A DNA stretch of 64,000 nt from positions 186,001-250,000 of the forward strand of contig NZ_CAMLSE010000005.1 in NCBI RefSeq assembly GCF_946482605.1, read 5' to 3'. The notes beneath the pieces are model-generated. The model was not told where the DNA came from, did no database searches, and was given only the letters and a program-made list of their open reading frames with translations. Position numbers and translations under genes: made by a program. This DNA comes from an uncultured Dyadobacter sp. GTDB lineage: Bacteria > Bacteroidota > Bacteroidia > Cytophagales > Spirosomataceae. This document shows positions 43,587 through 52,302 of the stretch, piece after piece (the stretch's first letter is position 1; each line of letters opens with the position of its first letter).

Positions 43587-45422
43587 CTATTTAAGCCGCA
43601 TTATAATAACACTCCACTTGGGCAAGTTAACATAAATCTTATTATCGGGTTGAGTCCACGGCTCATGAAAAGCGTTTCCTGATCCATCCCACCCTCCAAA
43701 TGAACTATCTTGGGTACACAAGATTTGTGACCATTGCCCTTGCCGAGCACCTGTGGCAACACCATAACTGTGGTTGGAAAAGTCGTGCTCACTAAGGTTG
43801 ACAATCGTCAGGACGATATTGTTAAAGTCTTCTCTGACAAAACCAAGGACCTGATTAAATTCATCTGAATGGACAATATCGAGCGAATCAACGCGCAAAG
43901 CTTTATTTGTCAAACGAATTTGATTGCATTCACTTACCAGGCGCCGCATTTGAATGCCGAGTGGATCGCCTGCTATCGCCCAGTTAAAGCGGTGATCACC
44001 ATAATTGTCCGAGCCGTCATGCCAGTACCCAAACGGCACATGTGGCGATGCCATGTGGCACTCGGATCCCATAAAAAGCATCGGCGTACCGGGCATGGCA
44101 ATGTTAAGTGCCCAAGCCAGCCGACATTTGGCTCGCGCCGTCCAATCCTCACGTCCCCCCAAAAGGTCGATCAGATAACGATGTCTGGTATCCCAGTTAC
44201 TGAGCCCGTGTTCTGCATCTCCATTTTCCATATCGCCGATATCGTCGTGGGAACCCAGCGTATATTTTACAAGGTTCCATGCGTGATCGTAGCCATCCCA
44301 GCCTAAAATGCTCTTGATCCTTTGCAAGGGCTGCTGTCCTGCCAGCGCACGCTGGCATTCATGGTGTGATTCGGCAAACCAGGTAGCGGAAAATCCGCCA
44401 GTTTTGATGATCCATGGATGTGCGGGCAGGTGTTCGGCGATAAAGTATTTTTCCGGAAAATCTTCCCGGAGCCTGTCGATTACCAATTTTAAAGCATTAC
44501 CGTCAATTTGAGTGGTCACATCAAAGCGTAACCCGTCTGCATGGTATTCTTCAATGAACATGCGGGCGTTTTGATAAAAATAGTCCTGTACCTCCCTTTT
44601 CCACCATGCCGGTCCACGCCCCCACCAAGTGTTTTGCCCACCCTCGAAGTACATTCCGTCGGGATGAACGGCATCAGGTGCAAGCTCATCGTGCTCGATG
44701 CAGCCAAAATGATGCAGGGCGTTATCACCAGGTCCGGCGTGATTGTAAACGACGTCAATAATGACTGCCAATCCGGTTTCATGCGCAGCGTTGATCAGGT
44801 GCGCCAAATTGTAGGGTGAGCCGTAGGATGATTCTGGCGCGAAAAATGAAGCTGGATTATATCCCCAGGAGCGGTCGAACTGCCATTCGTGGACAGGCAT
44901 AAGCTCTATACAGGTAAAACCCATTTCCCTGATATAACCAAGTTTACTTTCAATGTCCAGAAATGTCGACCAGGATTTGTGGAGATGATCTCCCCGACCG
45001 GCAAAGCTACCCACATGTAATTCATAAATAATGAATGCATCAAATTTCGGAGTTTGGAACGGGAGCCAAGACGTCAGCGTAATGCCAGGAATCACCGAAG
45101 CATTCCGGCTGCTTGGATCGTTTCTTGTAAGTTCGGAACTGATTACATCACGTGCCGCCGGATCTAACCGTTCAACAACCTTGCCGCTGGCAAATGTCAG
45201 GCGGTACCTATAAAGCTGCCAGGCCTGAGCCTCCCTTACCGTGGCACTCCAATAGTCGCCGTCTTGAATCAGCTCCATCTCCACCAGGGTGTCATCACCG
45301 ACGTTCTCCCAATAAGGACCCTGCTGAATCAGAAGGGATACTATTTGAGCATCTGGTGCCCAAACCCGGAAGAAGTAACCATGGTCTGTATTAGTTACGC
45401 CAATTCGATCGAATGCTTCCAT
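43587..45422 (-). CDS. GH13-family 1,4-alpha-glucan branching-enzyme-like protein
   Basis: About 611 residues. The order is a CBM48-type N-terminal sandwich (FFRVWAPDAQIVSLLIQQG), a catalytic barrel, and a C-terminal beta-domain. GH13 motifs are visible: VIIDVVYNH, the nucleophile in DGLRFDVT, the acid-base Glu in FIAEHLP, and LGSHDDIGD. The sequence around WGYNPASFFAPESSYGSP and the CBM48 favour branching enzyme or maltooligosyltrehalose hydrolase over plain amylase. The start is set at the internal Met in front of EAFDRIG. No glycogen-synthesis neighbours are present. No signal peptide is seen. Confidence 0.85.
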   Translation of the reverse strand: MEAFDRIGVTNTDHGYFFRVWAPDAQIVSLLIQQGPYWENVGDDTLVEMELIQDGDYWSATVREAQAWQLYRYRLTFASGKVVERLDPAARDVISSELTRNDPSSRNASVIPGITLTSWLPFQTPKFDAFIIYELHVGSFAGRGDHLHKSWSTFLDIESKLGYIREMGFTCIELMPVHEWQFDRSWGYNPASFFAPESSYGSPYNLAHLINAAHETGLAVIIDVVYNHAGPGDNALHHFGCIEHDELAPDAVHPDGMYFEGGQNTWWGRGPAWWKREVQDYFYQNARMFIEEYHADGLRFDVTTQIDGNALKLVIDRLREDFPEKYFIAEHLPAHPWIIKTGGFSATWFAESHHECQRALAGQQPLQRIKSILGWDGYDHAWNLVKYTLGSHDDIGDMENGDAEHGLSNWDTRHRYLIDLLGGREDWTARAKCRLAWALNIAMPGTPMLFMGSECHMASPHVPFGYWHDGSDNYGDHRFNWAIAGDPLGIQMRRLVSECNQIRLTNKALRVDSLDIVHSDEFNQVLGFVREDFNNIVLTIVNLSEHDFSNHSYGVATGARQGQWSQILCTQDSSFGGWDGSGNAFHEPWTQPDNKIYVNLPKWSVIIMRLK

Positions 45423-46279
45423 TTTCCTAGCTATTGTTACATTAATATTTCCAGTAATATAAATAAAAGCATTGGCCTTTACGGCTGAAACAATCAATAG
45501 GCTAAATTTTTGGCAGAACGTATCGAGACACCTCGTTGAATAGCCGGTAAATAAGTTTCCTGCGGCAAAGCTGGCGCTCTCTGGAAATACTGGTTAATGA
45601 GAAGGTCCCAAACCACCGGTAGCCAAGAAAACAAAATCGAGAGCCACCGGTCGACCTGAGACTTTTAGTCTGGTCGGGGGGCACGGTTACGGTGATTTAA
45701 ACAGGGCCCTCCCGGGATGACATGCGCTTTGTCAAAACTGTGGTAAAACACAGGGATCGAAGAGGTGGCGCGCAGATCTTGCAAGTAAAGCACAGTTGCA
45801 TCATCGGCCGGTTCGGGCCCGACAATAATATTACTCACTGGCAGATTATAGACACCAAGCTGCAAAACGTCGCGGTCTTCCCGGCGGATGTTTCGGCATT
45901 TGAAACTGTGATGCCAGCCCCATCACTTAATAATGCAAAATTACGCGCTTGGCTATCTGGCATATGACAATATGCTACGAATGCTGACTTCGAACGCGCT
46001 CACATTGGTAGAACAGCAACTTCCGGCCGAACGATTTGAGAAACTTCCCGGGCAATTGGTTCCCGGTTAGCATTTAAGCGCTATCAATCAGGACTTGAGT
46101 GAACGGTTGGTGGGCTGTTTGACCACGGCTCAATCGGTTTCTGATGCGTCTTAGAAGATTTAAATATATGGAAAGGGGGACGCCGGCCTAGTTTTGCCCC
46201 CGGTTTTGAGGAGTAACCGGTACCAGTTGCTTCCATTTCCAACCATTTACCAAGATTCAAATTATCCAATTGTCAAGTC
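45423..46279. other. Long intergenic region with possible gene remnants
   Basis: About 850 bp between two divergent genes. A short plus-strand frame starting near 45938 reads NALTLVEQQLPAERFEKLPG before a stop; its form resembles the LTLxxLEEQLPxxRF segment of LytTR domains, but there is too little to claim it. On the minus strand, 45665-45865 has a protein-like run (NLPVSNIIVGPEPADDATVL). No intact gene, RNA or terminator is seen. Confidence 0.35.
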
Positions 46280-47773
46280 ATGAAAACAGCAATCAAACAG
46301 TTTTTTATTCAAATGAAGTATGGGTCCGTGTTCTTGCTAACCATTGCCGCGGCCACGCAGGGATGTAATGATCCTCAGGAACTTGCAGCCCCGACTGTGA
46401 CAAACGAGCAGTCGGCTGGCTTTCCCGTTGAAAGCCTGAAAGCGTTTTTAGCCTCTGAAACCGGGACGTCACCAAAGGAAGTGCAGTACGATTCGACCAG
46501 TGAGGAGTTTATTATTCACAACGAAATCATTGTTTCGAAAAAGGACGCTGCAAACCGTCTGAACGTTTCTAAAACAGCGCAACGCCGCGGCCCGTTTCTG
46601 CTTCGCGATGATGTTGCCAGGCAGATCAAGATCGATATAGTCCCCGACCACACCTCGGAATGGCGGATTGCGCTCTCCGAAGCGGTGAAGGAATGGAATG
46701 CTCTTGGAGGAAAAATCCAGTTCAAGATCGTGACCACAGGTTCGCATATCACCATGGATTTTTCCCGGAAGGCAAACGGAGATATCACCTGGTCAGTCCG
46801 CGAGCCGATGCCTACCTACGAAGGATACTTTGACAAAAACCTGACAACAAACCCATCGGCCAATTACCTGACGGCCAACCAGAAAAAAGGCGCGCTCGTC
46901 CATGCTCTTGGTCACATGATAGGCCTCTCGCACACCGGCACAACCAATGAATGGGTTCCAAGCCAGATTAATGGCACCAACCGGCTCGATCCGAAATCAG
47001 TCATGCAGCCCTATTACATGAATTGGGAAGGTTTCACTATCGACGACCAGCGTGCAGCCGACTACCTGTATCCAAGCAGCGGCTGGAAGCAGCTGCCGGG
47101 TGAAGCACGGGATGTGGCCGCTGCTTATGGCGGGAAACTTTGGGCGATAGGCAACACTCCTGTTTCCGGCGGCTATTCGGTCCACTATTATGATGTGACC
47201 TACAAGGTTTGGAAACAGGTACCAGGTGGTGGCGTCAGGATTGCCGCAGGCGGGCCCGAAAAAGCCCCCTGGATTGTCAATAATGAAGGTAAAATTTTCA
47301 AACGCCTGGAAAGCGGCGCGTGGCAGCCATATCCTGGACAGGCGACTGATATCGGGGTTGGTAAAGGCGGCGAGGCCTGGATTATCGGCAAAACTCCTGT
47401 CTCAGGCGGCTACACCATTTACAAATGGGAGAACGGCAGCTGGGCCTTAAAACCGGGCGGAGCAGTTCGGATCACTGTTTTACCCGGTGGAGATGCGATG
47501 ATTGTGAATAACGTAGGCCAGATTTTCATATTTAACGGACATCATTTCGTCCAGATTCCCGGCCTTGCTTATGATATCGCCTCCGGCCCGGATTCGTATT
47601 ACTATATCATCGGTCGCACGCCGATGCCGTCGGGAGGCTACTCGATCCACCGCTGGCAGGGCAACCTGTGGACGCAGCTTCCGGGAGGGGGCACCAACAT
47701 CACCGCATTTGAAGAACCCCGTGGCCCGGTTGTGACGAACAATCTTTTGAAGATCAGTCAGTGGGATCTTTAA
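46280..47773 (+). CDS. Secreted metzincin-like domain (catalytic Glu absent) fused to a tectonin-like propeller
   Basis: A 497-residue exported lipoprotein-like protein (signal to about Cys29, ATQGC). Residues about 110-265 look like a Bacteroidota M57/M10-type zinc peptidase: a strand-helix start (IKIDIVPDHTSEWRIALSEA), LVHALGHMIGLSH, and a met-turn-like SVMQPYYM. The zinc site is HALGHxxGxxH (His208, His212, His218), where the family has HExGH. The catalytic Glu is replaced by Ala209 (codon GCT, two changes from GAA/GAG). Residues 270-497 form six ~38-residue repeats (WKQLPG..DVA..GGKLWAIG; WKQVPGGG; WQPYPG; WALKPGG; FVQIPG; WTQLPGGG), a tectonin/lectin-like six-blade propeller. It likely binds zinc and a glycan or surface without proteolysis. 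Confidence 0.75.
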   Translation: MKTAIKQFFIQMKYGSVFLLTIAAATQGCNDPQELAAPTVTNEQSAGFPVESLKAFLASETGTSPKEVQYDSTSEEFIIHNEIIVSKKDAANRLNVSKTAQRRGPFLLRDDVARQIKIDIVPDHTSEWRIALSEAVKEWNALGGKIQFKIVTTGSHITMDFSRKANGDITWSVREPMPTYEGYFDKNLTTNPSANYLTANQKKGALVHALGHMIGLSHTGTTNEWVPSQINGTNRLDPKSVMQPYYMNWEGFTIDDQRAADYLYPSSGWKQLPGEARDVAAAYGGKLWAIGNTPVSGGYSVHYYDVTYKVWKQVPGGGVRIAAGGPEKAPWIVNNEGKIFKRLESGAWQPYPGQATDIGVGKGGEAWIIGKTPVSGGYTIYKWENGSWALKPGGAVRITVLPGGDAMIVNNVGQIFIFNGHHFVQIPGLAYDIASGPDSYYYIIGRTPMPSGGYSIHRWQGNLWTQLPGGGTNITAFEEPRGPVVTNNLLKISQWDL

Positions 47774-47809
47774 TGTACATGCATTGCTGATAAAAACGCT
47801 TCCGGCGTA

Positions 47810-47853
47810 GTTAGCCACGCTTCATCAGCGGGTTAGCTACGCTTGATGCATAA
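47810..47853. repeat. Imperfect tandem 22-bp repeat
   Basis: GTTAGCCACGCTTCATCAGCGG (47810-47831) is followed directly by GTTAGCTACGCTTGATGCATAA (47832-47853). The first 16 positions match with two differences. It sits in the gap between two plus-strand genes. No role is evident; it may be part of the upstream region of the lipoprotein gene. Confidence 0.6.
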
Positions 47854-47911
47854 AAAATTCTCCTGTCGGGCAAGCGCGTCTATTTTTAGTCGCATCATTT
47901 AAACTGTTTCT

Positions 47912-48346
47912 ATGAAAATCAAAATCTCCCAGCTGTATCCATTCCTGTTGCTGCTATTATTATCGGCCTGCACAGACCACGTCACCCCGGACAAAATTGC
48001 CCCCATAATCGTTACGCTAAAATACAGCGACGATCCGGACGAACAGGTGCCTCACCGGTATTACAAAGTGAGTTTTACAGAGCTCGGCAACCGGCCTGTC
48101 ACCGAGTATGGAGTTGTGCTCCGTGCTTCGCCCGAGAATGACAGTTCCGAACCGACTGTTAGTGATGTCAAAAAGCCGTTTTCAAGCCCGGTAGCATCAG
48201 CTACGACGCTTACCCAGTCCGTTTTATTGGCCGAGGAACCGGAGTTGACGGGGGTATTCCGGTATTCCTATCGTGCTTATGCCATCACGGACGATGGTGC
48301 AGTCGTTTATGGAAGCACTTTTTCAACGATTTACGCTCCGCTCTAA
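47912..48346 (+). CDS. Lipoprotein of unknown function
   Basis: A 144-residue lipoprotein with a lipid signal ending at Cys20 (LLSAC) and a beta-rich body of Ig/fibronectin type III character (TLKYSDDPDEQVPHRYYKVSF, GVFRYSYRAYAITDDGAV). The strand pattern and the phrase YGVVLRAS are like the repeated extracellular domains of Bacteroidota surface proteins. It follows the tectonin gene on the same strand by 138 bp and is followed by a good terminator. I do not recognise a specific family. Confidence 0.65.
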   Translation: MKIKISQLYPFLLLLLLSACTDHVTPDKIAPIIVTLKYSDDPDEQVPHRYYKVSFTELGNRPVTEYGVVLRASPENDSSEPTVSDVKKPFSSPVASATTLTQSVLLAEEPELTGVFRYSYRAYAITDDGAVVYGSTFSTIYAPL

Positions 48347-48368
48347 CTCCCACACGCATGAGGCAAAT

Positions 48369-48401
48369 AAGGGAAGTGTTCCATTGGATACTTCCCTTTT
48401 T
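48369..48401 (+). terminator. Rho-independent terminator
   Basis: AAGGGAAGT (48369-48377) pairs with ACTTCCCTT (48390-48398) around a 12-base loop and runs into TTTTT (48397-48401). It starts 23 bp after the lipoprotein stop. Confidence 0.8.
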
Positions 48402-48482
48402 ACTGCCTTTTGCCGATTTGCACGGTAAAACATAACGGGATTTACCACGCTACCGCCGCAACAACATCTGCCATCCGCAGTA

Positions 48483-49964
48483 TCAGTTGTGAATCGCGAG
48501 CGTAGCATCAAGTCCCAGGTCTACAATCCTGTATTCGCCTGTTTGTCTGATGGAATCCAGCATCATGTCCTTTGTGTCATCAAAAAACAAATACCGGGTG
48601 TCATTGGGGTCGTAGGCGATGGACAACCGGCTATACCTTTGAAAGGAGGTATGAATTTCGGGATAATCCGAGATTTGCTCCGGAAGATAAATTTTTGAAT
48701 TGGGCGGGACGTGCTCGGAAAGCTTTTTTGAAACATCGAACAGGCGGTTCGGTTCGGGATGGGCCAGCGAGTAAGTCATTGTAACCAATGATGTGATTGA
48801 CAAAACCCACAGCGCGGCATGGGTTGCATTTGGAAAACTCGAAGTCAATGGCAAAAGCAGCTCAATGGAACAAGCTGCAAAAAACAATCCGACGAAGGGC
48901 AGCGCGGGCAGCAGGTAGTGGTCGCCTTGTTTCACGCTGGCCAACATAGGCAGGACTACCGAGGCCGAAATCAAACACGTCAGTAAACATACCTTTTTCG
49001 TGTGAGCAGAAATGGCCGGTCCGAGTTTAAAATACAGATTAGCTGCCCAAAGGCCGGCAACTACGAGAAGATGCGGAATGATATTGAGCAATAGCAACCT
49101 GAGCAGGTGAAAATGTGCGGTCCAGTCATCGCCGACCTTCTCCCTTTTTTGCAAAAGTGCTGCCATAACCTGGCCCTGGAAATAATTATCGAGAAAATAC
49201 CTGGCAGGTGGATATTGAAGAACGAGGTACATCAGTGACAGAAATACCGAAGTGGTCACAAATGTACCTTTCAACGCGGTCCTGATAAAACTTTTTCCAT
49301 AAACAAAAGAATAAATCGCCGGAAACGCAAGTGAATAAATTCCAACAGGCCCTTTTGTCATACATGCCAGAAAGATCATTAAACCGGAAAGCATCCAATA
49401 ACCTGGTTTGAATATTTTGCTGGTAATTCCGGCCAATTGGAAATAGCAGGAGCACAAACAAAAGACAGTCATTGTTGTATCCAATAAATTATTTGGCACA
49501 CTCCACCATACGATTCTAAGGCCATACCAAAATAATATCGGAAGCCATGCATGATCCCTGATTTCACTATTTTTTTCAAATAATTTTTGCCAGATAAGAA
49601 ATATCAACCAGACGCTGAAAGCTAGAATAATTGCATTATATATATTTTCAACTGCCGTCGTATCACCCAGGATTATAAATAATATAGATTCAAGTCCGAA
49701 CATCCATGGCGGATGTTCGCAAAAAAAGGCACAATAATTAAATGGCAGCCAAAATGAATCAGCAAAATGTGGTTCCCAAAAACTACCTTGCCCTAGCGCC
49801 ATATTCCGGGAAATCGCGGCATATGCTAACCCGTCCATGAACAACACGTCATCGAGAGACCTAGGAATAAATGTCATTACAATGAAGCAGATGGTCGCCA
49901 GCCAACCTAAATTTTTCATGCTCGCATTTATCCAACGTGGTAAAAATTCCTTTTCCAATTTCAT
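48483..49964 (-). CDS. GT39/ArnT-like membrane glycosyltransferase
   Basis: A 493-residue polytopic protein of the PMT/ArnT clan with about ten hydrophobic helices and a short soluble C-terminus. The first loop carries the clan's acidic motif (LDDVLFMDGLAYAAISRNM) and CEHPPWMFGLES in place of the HPP motif. Like the GT39-like protein at 13041, it should move a sugar from a polyprenyl phosphate to a periplasmic acceptor. It is encoded divergently from the GT2/glf-like operon at 50459-53861, which could supply its donor. The acceptor is unknown. Confidence 0.8.
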   Translation of the reverse strand: MKLEKEFLPRWINASMKNLGWLATICFIVMTFIPRSLDDVLFMDGLAYAAISRNMALGQGSFWEPHFADSFWLPFNYCAFFCEHPPWMFGLESILFIILGDTTAVENIYNAIILAFSVWLIFLIWQKLFEKNSEIRDHAWLPILFWYGLRIVWWSVPNNLLDTTMTVFCLCSCYFQLAGITSKIFKPGYWMLSGLMIFLACMTKGPVGIYSLAFPAIYSFVYGKSFIRTALKGTFVTTSVFLSLMYLVLQYPPARYFLDNYFQGQVMAALLQKREKVGDDWTAHFHLLRLLLLNIIPHLLVVAGLWAANLYFKLGPAISAHTKKVCLLTCLISASVVLPMLASVKQGDHYLLPALPFVGLFFAACSIELLLPLTSSFPNATHAALWVLSITSLVTMTYSLAHPEPNRLFDVSKKLSEHVPPNSKIYLPEQISDYPEIHTSFQRYSRLSIAYDPNDTRYLFFDDTKDMMLDSIRQTGEYRIVDLGLDATLAIHN

Positions 49965-50458
49965 TTAAATAGGATTACTTCAATAAAAAATGAGGATTAA
50001 TAATGTTTACGATATGGAAATTTATAGGCCAATTAAGGTCTCCAATTTAACCCATAATTGCCATTTTTGAATCACTTTTAATGCATTTTGGAACGAATAT
50101 ATTATTTAACGGTCAAGAGTTTTCGTGAGAACTTGTCGGAATTTCTCCTGCAATGCGGTACGTATTGCCGTTAAATAACATTTAGATTGTGTGATCAACA
50201 ATTCTGATCACATTTGACTAATGTTAAGTTTCTATGACGAGCGAATTGATTTGCAATGACGTCGGGAATATCCCGAATTGAACACGGAATCATTGGCTTA
50301 TTGAGTGAATACCTTTTTTATCGAATAGTTTGTTCCTTTCCTGATATTAATCACGGGAAAGCAATGGTTTTTCATCTGATAAATGGCGGTCATTACCGAA
50401 AATTATGCCCGCCAAAAATATTACTAACGTTTACCATCCTATACTGAAATTTATTTTA
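49965..50458. other. Divergent intergenic region with a distant 11-bp inverted repeat
   Basis: About 490 A+T-rich bp between the two glycosyltransferase units. TTATTTAACGG (50102-50112) and CCGTTAAATAA (50168-50178) form a perfect 11-bp inverted repeat 55 bp apart. Otherwise no gene or clear promoter element is seen; TAGTTTG near 50325 is one base short of TAnnTTTG. Confidence 0.45.
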
Positions 50459-51223
50459 ATGAATGCTGATTTGGCTACTGGCGAGCATCGTCAGATACCG
50501 CCTGAACTCGCGGTAGTAATTCCCGTTTACAACGAGCAGGATTCTATTCAAAAAGTGATTAGTGAATGGATACCGGCGCTGGAAAAATGGTCCCCGAATT
50601 TTGTTATACTGGCTATCGACGACGGTTCGCGGGACAACTCGCTGGCCATTTTATATCAGTTGCAAGCGCAATATGGGCAGCGGCTGATGATCATCAGCCG
50701 ACCGAACCGGGGGCATGGACAAACATGCCTGGAAGGATATCACCGCGCGGGCGAGCTAGGCGCGCGTTTTGTTTTTCAAATCGACTCCGACTGGCAATGC
50801 GATCCCCGCTATTTCCAGGCTTTCTGGCAACTTCGCAACCAGGCATTGGTGGTTTCCGGAATCAGAACAAGCCGGGATGATGGCTGGAAACGCATTATCG
50901 TCACGAAAACCTTGCGACTGATGTTGCTGCTGGCATTCAGGGTCGATTGTCCGGATGCCAATGTCCCTTACCGACTCATGCAAACGGATAGCATTCAGAA
51001 TGCCATCCTTCAAATTCCCGTGGATTTCCACCTGGCCAACGTGGCGCTTGCCGTCCTGTTACGACGCGACAAGTCGGTGACCCACAGTTATGTCCCCATT
51101 GGTTTCAGAGAACGCTATGGCGGCGAACCGAGCGTAAAACTGCCGCTTTTCGGCAGGAAGGCAGTGGAGCTGTACCGCAATATCCAGGATATGTTGAACA
51201 ACCAGGCAAGAAGCATCCGATGA
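50459..51223 (+). CDS. GT2-family glycosyltransferase (polyprenyl-phosphate-sugar synthase-like)
   Basis: About 254 residues, GT-A fold: LAVVIPVYNEQDSI, IDDGSRDNS, NRGHGQTCLEG and the metal-binding QIDSDWQCD (DxD-type). The C-terminal half (VPYRLMQTDSI) is of the DPM1/ArnC-like kind, without added TM helices. I choose the ATG at 50459, since the 18 codons before it lack sense. The stop overlaps the start of the FAD-enzyme gene by 4 bp (ATGA), so the two are coupled. It probably makes a polyprenyl-phosphate sugar for the GT-C enzymes nearby. Confidence 0.85.
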   Translation: MNADLATGEHRQIPPELAVVIPVYNEQDSIQKVISEWIPALEKWSPNFVILAIDDGSRDNSLAILYQLQAQYGQRLMIISRPNRGHGQTCLEGYHRAGELGARFVFQIDSDWQCDPRYFQAFWQLRNQALVVSGIRTSRDDGWKRIIVTKTLRLMLLLAFRVDCPDANVPYRLMQTDSIQNAILQIPVDFHLANVALAVLLRRDKSVTHSYVPIGFRERYGGEPSVKLPLFGRKAVELYRNIQDMLNNQARSIR

Positions 51224-52302
51224 AAGTTGATTACCTGATCGTTGGCTCCGGGCTCACCGGGGCAACCATTGCCCGGCATCTGGCCGACAATAACCGGGAA
51301 GTAATGGTGATCGACCGGCGTTCGCACGGGGGCGGGAACGTGCATGACCATACGCACGCGAGCGGCATACGTATGCACACCTACGGACCTCATTATTTTC
51401 GAACAAACTCAGATAAACTGTGGGCTTATGTGAACCGGTTCGGAGCATTTTACCGGTTTGAAGCCCAGGTGAAGTCCTGGGTGGATAACGCCTACGAGCA
51501 ATGGCCCGTCGACGAAGCTTACATCCGGCGCGTGGCAGGTATGCCGTGGCAACCGGCACATCAGGGTGTCGCGCGCAATTTCGAAGAAGCCTCGCTGGCC
51601 ATGATGCCGCGGGCGATCTACGAAAAGTTTGTGAAAGGATACAGCGAAAAACAATGGGGCGTACCAGCCAGCCAGCTGTCCGCGGACCTGGCAAAGCGCT
51701 TCGATGTCAGATCGGACGACGATCCCAGGTTCAGCCGGCACAAGCACCAGGGTCTTCCGGTCGATGGCTACGCGGCTTGGATGGCCAATATGCTGAAAGG
51801 CATTCCCACTGCGCTGAATGTAGATTACCTGACAAACCGGGAAGCATTCCAGGCCAGGCGACTGCTCATATTCACCGGTCCTATCGACGAATATTTCGGG
51901 TTCTGTCTCGGGAAATTGCAATATCGCGGCCAGCAGCGCACACACCAGTACGTGCCCGACGTCACCTATGCGCACCCCTGGCCGCAGATTAACAATCCCC
52001 AAATGCACAACGGACCTCATATTCGCACATTGGAATGGAAACATATGCTTCCGCCTGAGATTGCGAAACGAATCCCGGGGACACTGCTCACGCGGGAACA
52101 AACCATCACACCCGATGTGCCGGACCACTACGAGTATCCTTTCCCGGATGCCGGCAACCGGGCTTTGTTCGAGCGGTATGCGCGGCTTGCAGAGCAAGAA
52201 ACAAATACCCTTATTTGCGGACGGCTCGGCGAATACCGGTATTATGACATGGACCAGGCCATCAGCAGGGCAAGAATGCTCGCAGCAAAGATCCTTTTAT
52301 AA
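51220..52302 (+). CDS. glf: UDP-galactopyranose mutase-like FAD enzyme
   Basis: A 360-residue flavoenzyme with an N-terminal dinucleotide-binding GSGLTGATIARHLAD, the substrate-side HTYGPHYFRTN, EKQWGVPASQL, FTGPIDEYFG and the C-terminal GRLGEYRYYDMDQAI that closes the active site. All are typical of the mutase that interconverts UDP-galactopyranose and UDP-galactofuranose. Length is normal. It overlaps both neighbours (4 bp upstream, 1 bp downstream as TAATG), so this is a tightly coupled operon that probably builds galactofuranose-containing surface glycan. Specificity for another NDP-sugar cannot be excluded. Confidence 0.88.
   Translation: MKVDYLIVGSGLTGATIARHLADNNREVMVIDRRSHGGGNVHDHTHASGIRMHTYGPHYFRTNSDKLWAYVNRFGAFYRFEAQVKSWVDNAYEQWPVDEAYIRRVAGMPWQPAHQGVARNFEEASLAMMPRAIYEKFVKGYSEKQWGVPASQLSADLAKRFDVRSDDDPRFSRHKHQGLPVDGYAAWMANMLKGIPTALNVDYLTNREAFQARRLLIFTGPIDEYFGFCLGKLQYRGQQRTHQYVPDVTYAHPWPQINNPQMHNGPHIRTLEWKHMLPPEIAKRIPGTLLTREQTITPDVPDHYEYPFPDAGNRALFERYARLAEQETNTLICGRLGEYRYYDMDQAISRARMLAAKILL

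Noticed and set aside
43338..43682. Plus-strand frame of 114 codons next to the GH13 gene
   Set aside because: It overlaps the GH13 3' end and spans the strong hairpin; no domain seen.
45665..45865. Minus-strand frame with protein-like content in the 45.4-46.3 kb gap
   Set aside because: Short, no recognisable family, no start context; recorded only within the intergenic entry.
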